NCBI RefSeq assembly: GCF_003002875.1
Contig: NZ_PVTH01000001.1
Location: forward strand, 673,507 to 737,506
Direction of reading: 5' to 3'
Length of the DNA stretch: 64,000 nucleotides
From: Arcticibacter pallidicorallinus
GTDB taxonomy: Bacteria; Bacteroidota; Bacteroidia; Sphingobacteriales; Sphingobacteriaceae
Of this stretch, positions 40,176 through 49,050 are shown piece after piece. The notes beneath the pieces are model-generated. The model ran no database searches, had not been told where the DNA came from, and saw nothing but the letters and a program-made list of their open reading frames with translations. Each line of letters opens with the position of its first letter. The first letter of the stretch is position 1. The position numbers and the translations under genes are program-made.

Positions 40176-42494
40176 ATGTTTAAAAGAGTATTCTTAAGTT
40201 TCGTGATAGGGTTCACTGCATTATATGCAAGTGCACAGACGGGTATCGAGCAGTATAATCTGGTTTGGGATAAGCAAAGCCTTAACTCCAGTGAGTCGAT
40301 GCCTTGTGGAGGAGGAGATATAGGGCTCAATGTTTGGGTAGAAGGGGATGAATTGCTTTTCTACATGTCACGCAGCGGAACTTTTGATGAAAATAATACG
40401 CTTCTTAAGCTGGGGAGAGTCAGACTAAAACTTAGTCCGAACCCTTTTAGCCAGGACGACTTTAAACAAGCCTTAATATTGAAGGATGGACATGTGGATA
40501 TCCGTACGAAGAAAGGCTCTGCGAATACGCATATGAGGGTATGGGTAGACGTTTTTCGCCCTGTTGTGCATGTCGACGTAAACAGTGAGACTCCCTTGAG
40601 TGCGGAAGCTTCTTATGAGAGTTGGAGACATATCGATCAATTTCCCAAAGGGAAAGAAAATAACGCAAACTCATATAAATGGGCTCCTCCAACGCCTGTA
40701 ATCACTTTCAAAGATTCAGTCCGCTTTGACGGTAATCAGGTCATGTTCTATCACCAAAACAGAAACAGCACAGCTTTCGACGTGGTGGTCAAACAGCAGG
40801 GGATGGAAAGCGTGAAAGACCAGATGATGAATCCTATCGCGGGACTTTGTTTTGGAGGACTTATGCAAGGAGCAAATATGACTGCGGCAGGCACATATCT
40901 GGGTAGATACCATGATACTGATTTTAAGGGCTGGAAGTTGAAGAGCCGGAAACCCTCAAAAAGTCATCAGGTAACAGTCTATCTTCCTGTTGCCAAGGCA
41001 AACGAAGTCTGGACTTCTAAGTTGAAATCCCTCATTCAAGAAAATCAGAAGGCTGCGAAAATAGCGAAAAGGCAAACTCAAAACTGGTGGAAGAACTATT
41101 GGGAGCGGAGCTATATTTATCTCGATTCTGCCATTTCCAGTAAATCCTCAACTGCCTGGCAGGTCGGGCGTAATTACCAGCTGTTTCGTTATATGCTCGG
41201 CTGTAATGCCTACGGGGAGTATCCTACTAAGTTTAATGGAGGCCTGTTTACTGTAGATCCCTCGTTTACGGATGCCACACTGAAGTTTACTCCGGATTTC
41301 CGTAATTGGGGTGGAGGTACGCATACCGCTCAAAATCAAAGGCTTGTTTATTGGCCTATGCTGAGAAGTGGCGACATCGATATGATGAAGCCCCAATTTG
41401 ACTTTTACAACAATATGCTGAGAAACGCCGAGCTGCGCTCTGAGTTTTATTGGAATCATAAGGGTGCGAGCTTTACTGAACAGATCGAGAATTTCGGATT
41501 ACCTAATCCTGCAGAATACAACTGGAAGAGACCGGCCGACTACGACAAGGGAATGGAGCACAACGCCTGGTTGGAATATCAATGGGATACAGTTCTCGAG
41601 TTCTGCCAGATGATTATAGAAACGCATCGTTATCAAGGGAAAGATATCAAAGAGTATATACCGCTGATCGAGAGTTCTCTCACGTTCTTTAACGAACACT
41701 ACCAGTATCTTGCGAAAAAGCGCGGAAGTAAGACATTCGATGCGAATGGACATTTGGTTCTTTACCCGGGGTCTTCTGCTGAAACCTACAAGATGGCCTA
41801 TAATGCTACTTCTACCATCTCAGCACTTCAGGTGGTACTGCAAAGCTTGCTCGAGCTACCAGATGACTGTTTAACCGCAGAGAAGCGTGAAGCTTGGTCA
41901 ACTATGCTAAAACATATTCCTCCGATCAGCTTCCGTGAACAAGGAGGACATCCAACGATATCTCCGGCCAAACTTTGGGAACGTATCAATAATACGGAAA
42001 CGCCACAGCTTTATCCTGTATACCCCTGGGGAATCTACGGTATTGGCAGATCCGGATTGGACACTGCTATAAACACCTATAAGTACGATGCGGATGCTCT
42101 GAAATTCAGAAGTCATATTGGATGGAAACAGGACAATATCTTCGCAGCCCGCCTCGGTTTGAAAGACGAAGCTCAAAGGTTAACGACTCTTAAACTGAAA
42201 GATTCGGGCAGAAGATTTCCCGCTTTCTGGGGACCCGGCTTTGATTGGACTCCTGACCATAATTGGGGAGGCTCCGGAATGATTGGTTTACAAGAGATGC
42301 TCATGCAGACTGATGGCAGGAAGATTTATCTGCTGCCCGCCTGGCCGTCTGATTGGAACGCCAGCTTTAAACTACACGCACCTTACAAAACGACCATTGA
42401 GGCAATAGTGACTGATGGTAAAATCACCTCTTTGAAAGTCAGTCCGGAAAGCCGAAAGAAGGATGTAGAGGTTCTTAATACTCCCCATCTATAG
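40176..42494 (+). CDS. Exported DUF5703-like (alpha/alpha)6 glycosidase-like protein
   Basis: A 772-residue secreted protein; I use the ATG at 40176 in preference to an in-frame TTG at 40167 that overlaps the previous stop. The signal peptide ends near YASAQ. The N-terminal part (about 25-290) is a beta-sandwich with PCGGGDIGLNVWVEGDELLFYMSRSG, the way GH95-like and DUF5703 proteins begin. The remainder is an alpha-helical toroid with YMLGCNAYGEYPTKFNGGLFT, NWGGGTHTAQNQRLVYWPML and PGSSAETYKMAYN, followed by a short C-terminal beta-domain. GH95 relatives are inverting alpha-L-fucosidases and galactosidases; Glu and Asp positions in NAWLEYQWDTVLEF are candidates for the acid. From memory the family has no settled activity. 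It is the last gene of PUL1 and is followed by a terminator. Confidence 0.7.
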   Translation: MFKRVFLSFVIGFTALYASAQTGIEQYNLVWDKQSLNSSESMPCGGGDIGLNVWVEGDELLFYMSRSGTFDENNTLLKLGRVRLKLSPNPFSQDDFKQALILKDGHVDIRTKKGSANTHMRVWVDVFRPVVHVDVNSETPLSAEASYESWRHIDQFPKGKENNANSYKWAPPTPVITFKDSVRFDGNQVMFYHQNRNSTAFDVVVKQQGMESVKDQMMNPIAGLCFGGLMQGANMTAAGTYLGRYHDTDFKGWKLKSRKPSKSHQVTVYLPVAKANEVWTSKLKSLIQENQKAAKIAKRQTQNWWKNYWERSYIYLDSAISSKSSTAWQVGRNYQLFRYMLGCNAYGEYPTKFNGGLFTVDPSFTDATLKFTPDFRNWGGGTHTAQNQRLVYWPMLRSGDIDMMKPQFDFYNNMLRNAELRSEFYWNHKGASFTEQIENFGLPNPAEYNWKRPADYDKGMEHNAWLEYQWDTVLEFCQMIIETHRYQGKDIKEYIPLIESSLTFFNEHYQYLAKKRGSKTFDANGHLVLYPGSSAETYKMAYNATSTISALQVVLQSLLELPDDCLTAEKREAWSTMLKHIPPISFREQGGHPTISPAKLWERINNTETPQLYPVYPWGIYGIGRSGLDTAINTYKYDADALKFRSHIGWKQDNIFAARLGLKDEAQRLTTLKLKDSGRRFPAFWGPGFDWTPDHNWGGSGMIGLQEMLMQTDGRKIYLLPAWPSDWNASFKLHAPYKTTIEAIVTDGKITSLKVSPESRKKDVEVLNTPHL

Positions 42495-42575
42495 TTAAGA
42501 CCCAAAAAGAGTACATAAGTTCACAAAATCGAACATTAAAAAAAGGTTGGTTTATTACTCCTTGATTTTTGTTTT

Positions 42576-42614
42576 AGAACCTGAAATTATTGATAGCCAA
42601 TAGTTTCAGGTTCT
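42576..42614 (+). terminator. Intrinsic terminator at the end of PUL1
   Basis: A perfect 11-bp inverted repeat, AGAACCTGAAA (42576-42586) with TTTCAGGTTCT (42604-42614). The loop can pair further through TATTG and CAATA. A T-rich stretch, TTATTGTTTG, follows. It lies about 80 bases after the last PUL1 stop codon. Confidence 0.8.
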
Positions 42615-42732
42615 TTATTGTTTGCTTTATCGCTTCTCGCTTCTTCTCATTATCGAAGAATGACGTATTTGCTCACGCTAGTTATCACTAACAATTCTGT
42701 TATTTTCGGTTGTCACATATAACTGAGAGATA

Positions 42733-43857
42733 GTGGATTCGAAACAAGTATCACGCAATATAACTGGATTTTCTAGTGTCATTTTAGATTCCCTAAGAAT
42801 CGTAGCCGCGTTAACCGTACTGGTTTACCATATGTATATGCATTGGTTGCCAACACATGGAACAACAGATATGCTGGCTAAATACGCTCATGGCGGCGTT
42901 GTGGTGTTTTTTGTCTTATCCGGTTATGTCATAGCGTATACAACCATACAGAGAAATCGTGGAGGACGGCAGTATATGCTGGCCCGATTTAGCAGACTCT
43001 ATTCAATCGTTATCCCAGCCCTGGCGGTTACAGCATTCACTGAATTAGCGTTATTAATGACGGATCCCGAATTGTCGGCATCAATGACGCGGGGGGCGAT
43101 AGTACCAAGATATATATTGTCAATGTTTCTTTCCAACGAAGTTTGGTTTCTTTCTGCAGCCCCACCTATAAATGGCCCCCTTTGGTCTCTGAGCTACGAG
43201 TTTTGGTACTATATAATCTTTGGTTTGTTCTTTTTTAGAAAGAAAAGCCTTAAGTGGCTACTAGCGGGTTTATTAGCTTGCGTTGTCGCCGGACCAAAAA
43301 TTCTGTTAATGATGCCTATCTGGCTTTTTGGATACCTCTCTTACAAATTTTCCCCAGGCATCGAAAAGAAATCTTCATGGTTGTTGTTTCTGTCTTTTTT
43401 GGTGGCGGCTGGGGCTTCTTTTGTATTCTTGCCAGCTTGGCCCGGCAAGCTGGGGAATGCCCCTCTGTTCTTTTCGGGTCAATTTATAACGGATATTATC
43501 GAAGGGATATTTATTGCCCTGTCATTAACATTCATGCCGACAGGTGGTACAAGCGTTGCAAAACTTATTCGTCCCATAAGAAGAGCGGCAGATCTCACGT
43601 TCCCGATATATGTTCTGCATTTCCCTTTACTCATATTGTATGATTCCTTGTCAGATCAAGCAGTAGCCCATTCCCATCAGTTAATCGTACCTACGATTGC
43701 AGTCCTAATTGCTTGTATTATAATAGGACTCATACTGGAACGATACCGAAGAGTATGGGATACGGCGTTTCACACTCTGTTTGGTTTCGGGGCGCAGTTC
43801 TTGTCGCTTAGAAAAAGGGTTTACCCCAAGGCGGGGGAGAAGGCCCGTAACGCTTGA
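42733..43857 (+). CDS. Acyltransferase family 3 membrane protein (OafA-like)
   Basis: A 374-residue polytopic membrane protein with about ten hydrophobic segments. It transfers acyl groups, usually acetyl, to surface polysaccharides or lipids. The opening motif LDSLRIVAALTVLVYHMYMHWL contains the conserved His of the family, and PLWSLSYEFWYYIIFGLF is the second family block. The likely start is the GTG at 42733; the first internal ATG lies inside the first membrane segment. It is not part of PUL1: a terminator lies between them. It converges on the ankyrin gene with only 3 bases between the stop codons. The target is unknown; modification of the cell's own exopolysaccharide or O-antigen is most likely. 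Confidence 0.85.
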   Translation: MDSKQVSRNITGFSSVILDSLRIVAALTVLVYHMYMHWLPTHGTTDMLAKYAHGGVVVFFVLSGYVIAYTTIQRNRGGRQYMLARFSRLYSIVIPALAVTAFTELALLMTDPELSASMTRGAIVPRYILSMFLSNEVWFLSAAPPINGPLWSLSYEFWYYIIFGLFFFRKKSLKWLLAGLLACVVAGPKILLMMPIWLFGYLSYKFSPGIEKKSSWLLFLSFLVAAGASFVFLPAWPGKLGNAPLFFSGQFITDIIEGIFIALSLTFMPTGGTSVAKLIRPIRRAADLTFPIYVLHFPLLILYDSLSDQAVAHSHQLIVPTIAVLIACIIIGLILERYRRVWDTAFHTLFGFGAQFLSLRKRVYPKAGEKARNA

Positions 43858-43860
43858 GTC

Positions 43861-44343
43861 TCAGCCCACATCTTCCAACATTCTGATCGCCTCCAAATTA
43901 CCTTGCTGAACGGCCAGGTCAAGGGCACTGAGACCTCTTTTCTCACGTATTGTAGTGTCGGCTCCGTTTTTTAACATGATCTCTGCCAGATGGTTCCTTC
44001 CAAATAGAACGGCAAACATAAGGGCCGTACCACCGTTTCCGTGCTGTGTATTTAGATCGGCACCATTGGCGATAAGCAGTTCCGCAATATCGGGATAGCC
44101 CTTGAAGCAGACCCCCATCAGTGCGGTATTTCCCCCAAAATCGGGTTTGTTCACATCTGCGCCAGCTTCAATAAGCGATTTTGATGCCTCCAGCTGATCG
44201 TTGTAGCTGGCAATAATAAGTGGAGTATAGCCGCGTGAATCCTGTGCGTTAACGTCTGCACCCTGTTCAATTAACGACTTAATCAGCGCAACGTCATTGG
44301 TACGAGCGGTATTAATCAGAGTGTCATTTAGCGATTTTATCAT
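43861..44343 (-). CDS. Small ankyrin-repeat protein
   Basis: A 160-residue protein made of about four ankyrin repeats (motifs NAQDSRGYTPLIIAS, NKPDFGGNTALMGVC, NTQHGNGGTALMFAV, IREKRGLSALDLAVQ). There is no signal peptide, so it is cytoplasmic, unlike some exported ankyrin partners. It sits 68 bases downstream of a catalase gene in the same orientation. A catalase plus ankyrin gene pair is known from Pseudomonas (katB-ankB), where the ankyrin protein is needed for full catalase activity. By analogy this protein may stabilise or assist the catalase next to it; the sequence alone does not prove it. Confidence 0.88.
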   Translation of the reverse strand: MIKSLNDTLINTARTNDVALIKSLIEQGADVNAQDSRGYTPLIIASYNDQLEASKSLIEAGADVNKPDFGGNTALMGVCFKGYPDIAELLIANGADLNTQHGNGGTALMFAVLFGRNHLAEIMLKNGADTTIREKRGLSALDLAVQQGNLEAIRMLEDVG

Positions 44344-44364
44344 AGAATTGTTGACCGTGATGTA

Positions 44365-44393
44365 AGTGGCCAGAAAGAAAGATTCTGGCCACT
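44365..44393. promoter_or_regulatory. Perfect hairpin between catalase and ankyrin genes
   Basis: An 11-bp perfect inverted repeat, AGTGGCCAGAA (44365-44375) with TTCTGGCCACT (44383-44393), with a 7-base loop. On the minus strand no T-run follows, so it is more likely an mRNA-stability or attenuation element than a full terminator. Confidence 0.6.
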
Positions 44394-44411
44394 CTTAACA
44401 AATTTTAGCTA

Positions 44412-46010
44412 TTAATAGGGCTTAGCATCTCTGCCTTCCTCCTCTGCTTGTTGTACAGCCTCATGAGAAGTCGTGGTGCCAATCGGTCCCTTATTACTTT
44501 TATCCACGTCAGTGTTGGCAAGTCCTTCTGCAACACGTCTGCCGTAGTCCTCATCGCACTGCCTGAAAAGTTCTACCATTTTATCTTGTATACTCTTGTT
44601 TGCAGTTGCGAGTGTATTAACCAGATTGAGAATCAATTCATCTTTTTCCCAGTCTTCAAAATTTCGATAAGTATCACCTGCTTGTCCGAAATTATTCTGT
44701 TTTTCTATTTTCTGACGTACCAGTGCGCCATGATACATGGGTGTATGGTCTTTGCCTGTTCTTGGCGCCTCTTTTGGTCCTCCCAAAGAAGAGGGCTCGT
44801 AGTTTACATGTGGATTGTTAACGATATCGCCGCCTTGATTATAAGCCATCTGCCCATCTCTTTGATTGGTTGAAACCTTGCATTTTGGAGCATTTATCGG
44901 AAGTTGCAGATAGTTAGTACCCACACGATAGCGCTGGGTATCCGAATAAGAGAACGTTCTTCCCTGCAGCATCTTATCGTCCGAGAAGTCTAGACCGTCA
45001 ACAAGCACACCCGTTCCAAAAGCACTCTGCTCCACCTCTGCAAAGTAGTTCTCCGGATTCCGGTTTAAGGTCATCTTGCCAACCGGATGCCATGGGAACT
45101 GCTCCTTAGGCCATAATTTTGTATCATCCAGTGGATCGAAATCAAGCTCGGGATGTTCACCATCCTCCATAATCTGCACGCAAAGCTCCCACTCCGGGAA
45201 GTTCCCGCTTTCAATAGCTTCGTAAAGATCTTGCGTAGCATGATTAAAATTCATCCCCTGGATCTCTTGTGCCTGAGCTGTTGTCAGATTCTTTATCCCC
45301 TGAAGCGGTTCCCAATGATATTTTACAAGGACACCTACACCTTCTTTATTTACCCACTTGTAAGTATTAACACCCGAACCTTGCATCTGTCGGTAGTTGG
45401 CAGGAATACCCCATGGCGAAAATAAGAAGGTAATCATGTGAAGCGCTTCCGGTGTATGGCTGATGAAGTCGAATTGTCTTTCCCCATCCTGACGATTCGT
45501 TACAGGGTCTGGCTTGAAAGCATGGATGAAGTCAGGAAACTTCAAAGCATCCCTTATGAAAAAGATCTTCAGATTGTTTCCAACCAGGTCCCAGTTGCCG
45601 TCTTCCGTGTACATCTTCACGGCAAAGCCACGAGGATCACGTAGTGTCTCCGGTGAATGTCCTCCGTGAATCACTGTCGAAAAGCGAACAAAACATGCGG
45701 TCTGTTTACCTTTTTCCTGCAGGAACTTTGCTCTGGTGAAGTTGGAAATTGGTTCGTTTCCAACCATTCCGTAAGACTCAAATACCCCATGGGCTCCAGC
45801 TCCCCGGGCATGAACCACGCGCTCGGGAACACGTTCCCGGTCGAAGTGAGACATCTTCTCTAAGAACTGATAATTCTCCAGTGTTGCCGGCCCCCGGCTT
45901 CCAACAGTTCGCAGACTTTGGTTGTCGTAAACAGGGTGTCCGTTTCTTGTGGTCAAGGTTGGGTCTGCGCCGTTCTCGCTGGGCTTTCCGTTGGTTTCGT
46001 GCAATGCCAT
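44412..46010 (-). CDS. katA: Monofunctional heme catalase
   Basis: Cytoplasmic catalase that converts hydrogen peroxide to water and oxygen. I use the ATG at 46010; an in-frame TTG two codons upstream is less likely. The 532-residue length fits the small-subunit clade. The distal His67 ([11 protein letters not shown]) is present, the distal Asn lies in [11 protein letters not shown], and the proximal heme-ligand region is [19 protein letters not shown], with the conserved Arg and Tyr. The C-terminal tail is short and lacks the glutamine-amidotransferase-like domain of large catalases. It precedes the ankyrin gene in the same direction. It lies 66 bases after the last PUL2 gene, but a role with PUL2 is unlikely. 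Confidence 0.95.
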   Translation of the reverse strand: MALHETNGKPSENGADPTLTTRNGHPVYDNQSLRTVGSRGPATLENYQFLEKMSHFDRERVPERVVHARGAGAHGVFESYGMVGNEPISNFTRAKFLQEKGKQTACFVRFSTVIHGGHSPETLRDPRGFAVKMYTEDGNWDLVGNNLKIFFIRDALKFPDFIHAFKPDPVTNRQDGERQFDFISHTPEALHMITFLFSPWGIPANYRQMQGSGVNTYKWVNKEGVGVLVKYHWEPLQGIKNLTTAQAQEIQGMNFNHATQDLYEAIESGNFPEWELCVQIMEDGEHPELDFDPLDDTKLWPKEQFPWHPVGKMTLNRNPENYFAEVEQSAFGTGVLVDGLDFSDDKMLQGRTFSYSDTQRYRVGTNYLQLPINAPKCKVSTNQRDGQMAYNQGGDIVNNPHVNYEPSSLGGPKEAPRTGKDHTPMYHGALVRQKIEKQNNFGQAGDTYRNFEDWEKDELILNLVNTLATANKSIQDKMVELFRQCDEDYGRRVAEGLANTDVDKSNKGPIGTTTSHEAVQQAEEEGRDAKPY

Positions 46011-46076
46011 AGTCAATAATTTTATAGGTTTACTATAAAGTTACCGTATTAACACCAAAAGAATGTTAGAATTCAA

Positions 46077-47792
46077 TTAATTTTTCCCTTTTTTGAAATC
46101 TACTATTATATTGTTTACAAGTACTTTACCGTCCGTGTACACAGGTTTTGAGGCGGGTGGAAGACACACCAGAACTACTGACTGATTAGCAGGAATATCC
46201 ACATGGTGTGTCTTTTTTGATTGCGGCGAGACAATTTTCTGTGCTACCAGATCGTAGATCAGGCCTTTTTCCTTCAGCTCAAAACTAATCGTCTTCTTAG
46301 CGGGATACGGATTATAGCACAGATACGTGGGATATGCATCCCGGCGAAAAAAATCTGTGGCCAGTAGATCGAGTTTCAGGATACCCTCCACATTTGTCTG
46401 TTCCACCGTAGCTCCAAATAAGCCCACATGTGCACTTCCATAAACACTGAACTGAGACACTGGAGGGTTTTTACCGGGTACCCATTTCGGGCCGTCTCCT
46501 TGAGCCACCGGAGCTTTCAGGTCTTTGTAAAGCGTGTCGAATGACGAAGCCATAGCGATCCCTTCGTAAGCGATCACGCCTTTGGTCACTTCGGCTGAGT
46601 CAGGTAAAGTCTGATGCTCTCTGGGTATGTATTGAGGATAAAACAGACGGGAAGCATTTACTGCGTTCAACATCCACTTTCCGATAGCATTCGCATAGGC
46701 CGGATCGTATCTTACCAGAGGAAGCAGCGGCCAGGCGGCATCGAAGGTATTCATCAGAAAGCCGTAGCCTCCATGATCTACCGTGCTGCCTACTGTTCCG
46801 GAGATGTCATAGCCATTCCAGTTCCCTACCAGTACACCCCATCCCTCCCTGCATATCGCGGTCCCGTCGAATGTCCAGTCAAGCATCTTTCCCAAATCAA
46901 ACCTGGTACCATGCTCCGCATTCAACACAGCAGCCATATAAGCACCAAAAGGCATCAGTAATTCGTAGGTCGGATTGATCGGATTACTTTGGAGCGCCTT
47001 GGTTGCGCTGAGCGCGCCTTTCAAGTATCGCTTGTCGCCAAACTTCTTATAGGCAGCATACAAAACCCATGCATGTCCTGCAGCAGCGTCCGGTTGCGCA
47101 CATATATTATTCTTCATAGGCGTCATACGCCCATAGTCGAAATACGAGTAGTCATAATTTCCGTTGAGAATAGAGTCGGCAGCGTAAAATTTCTCTGCTA
47201 TACTTCGGGCTATGCGCTCGAAGTCAGGTTCTGAGGGATATTGGTCGTATATGGCGTAAAACATAAGATTCGGATAAACATCATACCACCAGTCGCGACC
47301 ATATCCTCCACCCAGTAATGCAACTTCAGGAGCAGTGTTGTTCATCATGATGTTCCAGCCTGTTTCCCTATTGAAATAGTTTTTCAGCATACCTACATAG
47401 TTCCTGTTTGCCTGATTGCTCTTGTCGATTCCCAGCAAACTGGCGCCCAGTACTGAGCCCATATTCGCCATCGCTTCATGAAACATGCCCTTATGGCTTT
47501 TTAACCCCTGTCTTACATCTCCAATTGCCGTGTACATCCCGAGTGTAGGCTGATCAAAGTTCTTTCCTGTGCTGTCCACCCAAACCATCGGCCAGTATTT
47601 TTCTTTCGCATCAAAATCATATACCAGTTTATCGAACCGTAACGCCATATCTCTCCAATCAATAATATTCAGCGGTTTCGGTAAGTTGGGCATCTTATCC
47701 ACCCTTGAGATGGCTTTTTGTTGTACCTGACCATAGCTACAAAGAACGATGAACAGCGAGAGACAGCTAAAAAGTAGTTTTCTTTTATTCAT
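46077..47792 (-). CDS. Exported alpha-helical-toroid protein of unknown family (PUL2)
   Basis: A 571-residue secreted protein (signal peptide end near CSYGQ). I do not recognise the family. The middle has repeated helical hairpins rich in Trp, Tyr and Gly (GGGYGRDWWYDVYPNLMFYAIYD, QPDAAAGHAWVLYAAYKKFGDKRYL, TVDHGGYGFLMNTFDAAWPLL), which look like an (alpha/alpha)6 toroid as in many glycosidases. A small C-terminal beta-domain follows, with NPYPAKKTISFELKEKGLIYDL. Conserved acidic candidates are in PTYELLMPFG and REGWGVLVGNWNGYD. Its start overlaps the MFS stop by 8 bases, and the MFS gene in turn overlaps GH130, so the three proteins are made together. A periplasmic hydrolase that produces the sugar carried by the MFS protein is the simplest idea. 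Confidence 0.6.
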   Translation of the reverse strand: MNKRKLLFSCLSLFIVLCSYGQVQQKAISRVDKMPNLPKPLNIIDWRDMALRFDKLVYDFDAKEKYWPMVWVDSTGKNFDQPTLGMYTAIGDVRQGLKSHKGMFHEAMANMGSVLGASLLGIDKSNQANRNYVGMLKNYFNRETGWNIMMNNTAPEVALLGGGYGRDWWYDVYPNLMFYAIYDQYPSEPDFERIARSIAEKFYAADSILNGNYDYSYFDYGRMTPMKNNICAQPDAAAGHAWVLYAAYKKFGDKRYLKGALSATKALQSNPINPTYELLMPFGAYMAAVLNAEHGTRFDLGKMLDWTFDGTAICREGWGVLVGNWNGYDISGTVGSTVDHGGYGFLMNTFDAAWPLLPLVRYDPAYANAIGKWMLNAVNASRLFYPQYIPREHQTLPDSAEVTKGVIAYEGIAMASSFDTLYKDLKAPVAQGDGPKWVPGKNPPVSQFSVYGSAHVGLFGATVEQTNVEGILKLDLLATDFFRRDAYPTYLCYNPYPAKKTISFELKEKGLIYDLVAQKIVSPQSKKTHHVDIPANQSVVLVCLPPASKPVYTDGKVLVNNIIVDFKKGKN

Positions 47793-49050
47793 GATGTATA
47801 ACTTGATGGTGTAAGCTCTTCTCCATTTCGTCGCCCTGTCTGATGATTCCTTTTGCCACCCAAAAGGAGCTCAGTTGCAATACGGCTACTATCATGATAG
47901 CATAACGAAGCGCAACTTCATTCGAAAAATAATAAGCAAGCAGCAGAAATGTGCCAGCGCCCGTAAGCCGCCCAAGATAAAGACCTGCTTCATGGTTGAG
48001 TATGTAAGCGAACTCGCTTCTTTTTTCTTTTTTAGAGAGCAGGTCGATGACCCGGAACTGAATAGGGAAGTAGGCGAGATCCAGGAGAGGTTTAGCCAGT
48101 AATAAAAATAGCATAAACAAAACGACCCCGGTAGCATTGTAAAGGATCCCGTTAATGAGAGCAGCAACTGCAAATAGCAAAAGTCCGGTTCCAAAGACGT
48201 AGATCCGTTGCGAAGGCGATGTCTTTCTCCCGATGATATACATCAGAATGGCGGCGAAGACCGCGCCGATTGACTGAGCTGTACCAAGCGCTCCTTCCTG
48301 CCCCAGCAACAGCATAATAAGCATGGCCGGAGCAGTCACCAGAAAACCCTGCACCAAACCCTTTAAGCTTGCCAGGACGAGTAGTTTGTTCCAGAATGGA
48401 TCAAATTTCAAATAGAAGAACTTTTTGTTTACCGGATTTATAAACTTCCCCTTGAAACACATTACCGAAGCCAAAACAGTAATTACAAATACAATTCCCG
48501 TTACAATCCGGTAGGCCAGCTTTGCGTCTCCGCCCCGTGCAGATAGCTCAATGAACCATCCTATGGCAACCGGAATCAGCACGGCTATAATAGTGTAAAA
48601 GAAGGTTTCCAGCCCGTAGTAATAGTTCCGGTTGTTGTTGTCAGTTGTCGATAGTGCTAAAAAGTCTCGGTTGGCCCAATAGAAACCGAAGGACATACCC
48701 ATAACAATACCTGCAACGGCAATTCCTGTGATATCCAAGGTGTTTAGAGACATCATAATGGCCATCGAGACCCCGCTGAGCACCATTCCTAGCGAGAACA
48801 ATAATTTAATCGGAAATCGGTTCAGCAGCCACCCATTGATTAGGAAGGTTATAGGAATTCCTGTATAAATGGTTAGCTGGTAAACTACCACTTTTGTCGG
48901 ATCATTCGAATTTCGCATGACGTAGGCTGCTACAAAAATGTCGATAACCGGAAGAACGATGCTGTAAATCAGGTTGGTAAGCGTCAATACCTTGAAGTTG
49001 TGCGACTGGCTCTTGAAGTGCCCTATCTCCAGTTTGAGTTTATTCAGCAT
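47785..49050 (-). CDS. MFS sugar transporter (PUL2)
   Basis: A 421-residue inner-membrane protein with about twelve hydrophobic segments, typical of the major facilitator superfamily (first half with VAAYVMRNSNDPTKVVVYQLTIYTGIPITFL, short central loop about 205-220). It shares an 11-base overlap with the upstream GH130 gene and an 8-base overlap with the downstream gene. Because the GH130 protein has no export signal, this transporter probably brings its oligosaccharide substrate, such as a mannobiose, into the cytoplasm. The direction and the sugar are inferred from this arrangement. Members of the family with few sequence hallmarks cannot be assigned by motif alone. Confidence 0.8.
   Translation of the reverse strand: MLNKLKLEIGHFKSQSHNFKVLTLTNLIYSIVLPVIDIFVAAYVMRNSNDPTKVVVYQLTIYTGIPITFLINGWLLNRFPIKLLFSLGMVLSGVSMAIMMSLNTLDITGIAVAGIVMGMSFGFYWANRDFLALSTTDNNNRNYYYGLETFFYTIIAVLIPVAIGWFIELSARGGDAKLAYRIVTGIVFVITVLASVMCFKGKFINPVNKKFFYLKFDPFWNKLLVLASLKGLVQGFLVTAPAMLIMLLLGQEGALGTAQSIGAVFAAILMYIIGRKTSPSQRIYVFGTGLLLFAVAALINGILYNATGVVLFMLFLLLAKPLLDLAYFPIQFRVIDLLSKKEKRSEFAYILNHEAGLYLGRLTGAGTFLLLAYYFSNEVALRYAIMIVAVLQLSSFWVAKGIIRQGDEMEKSLHHQVIHHE

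Noticed and set aside
43254..43643. 129-residue plus-strand frame inside the acyltransferase gene
   Set aside because: Overlaps the membrane-protein frame, has no family motif, and shows runs typical of an out-of-frame reading of hydrophobic codons.
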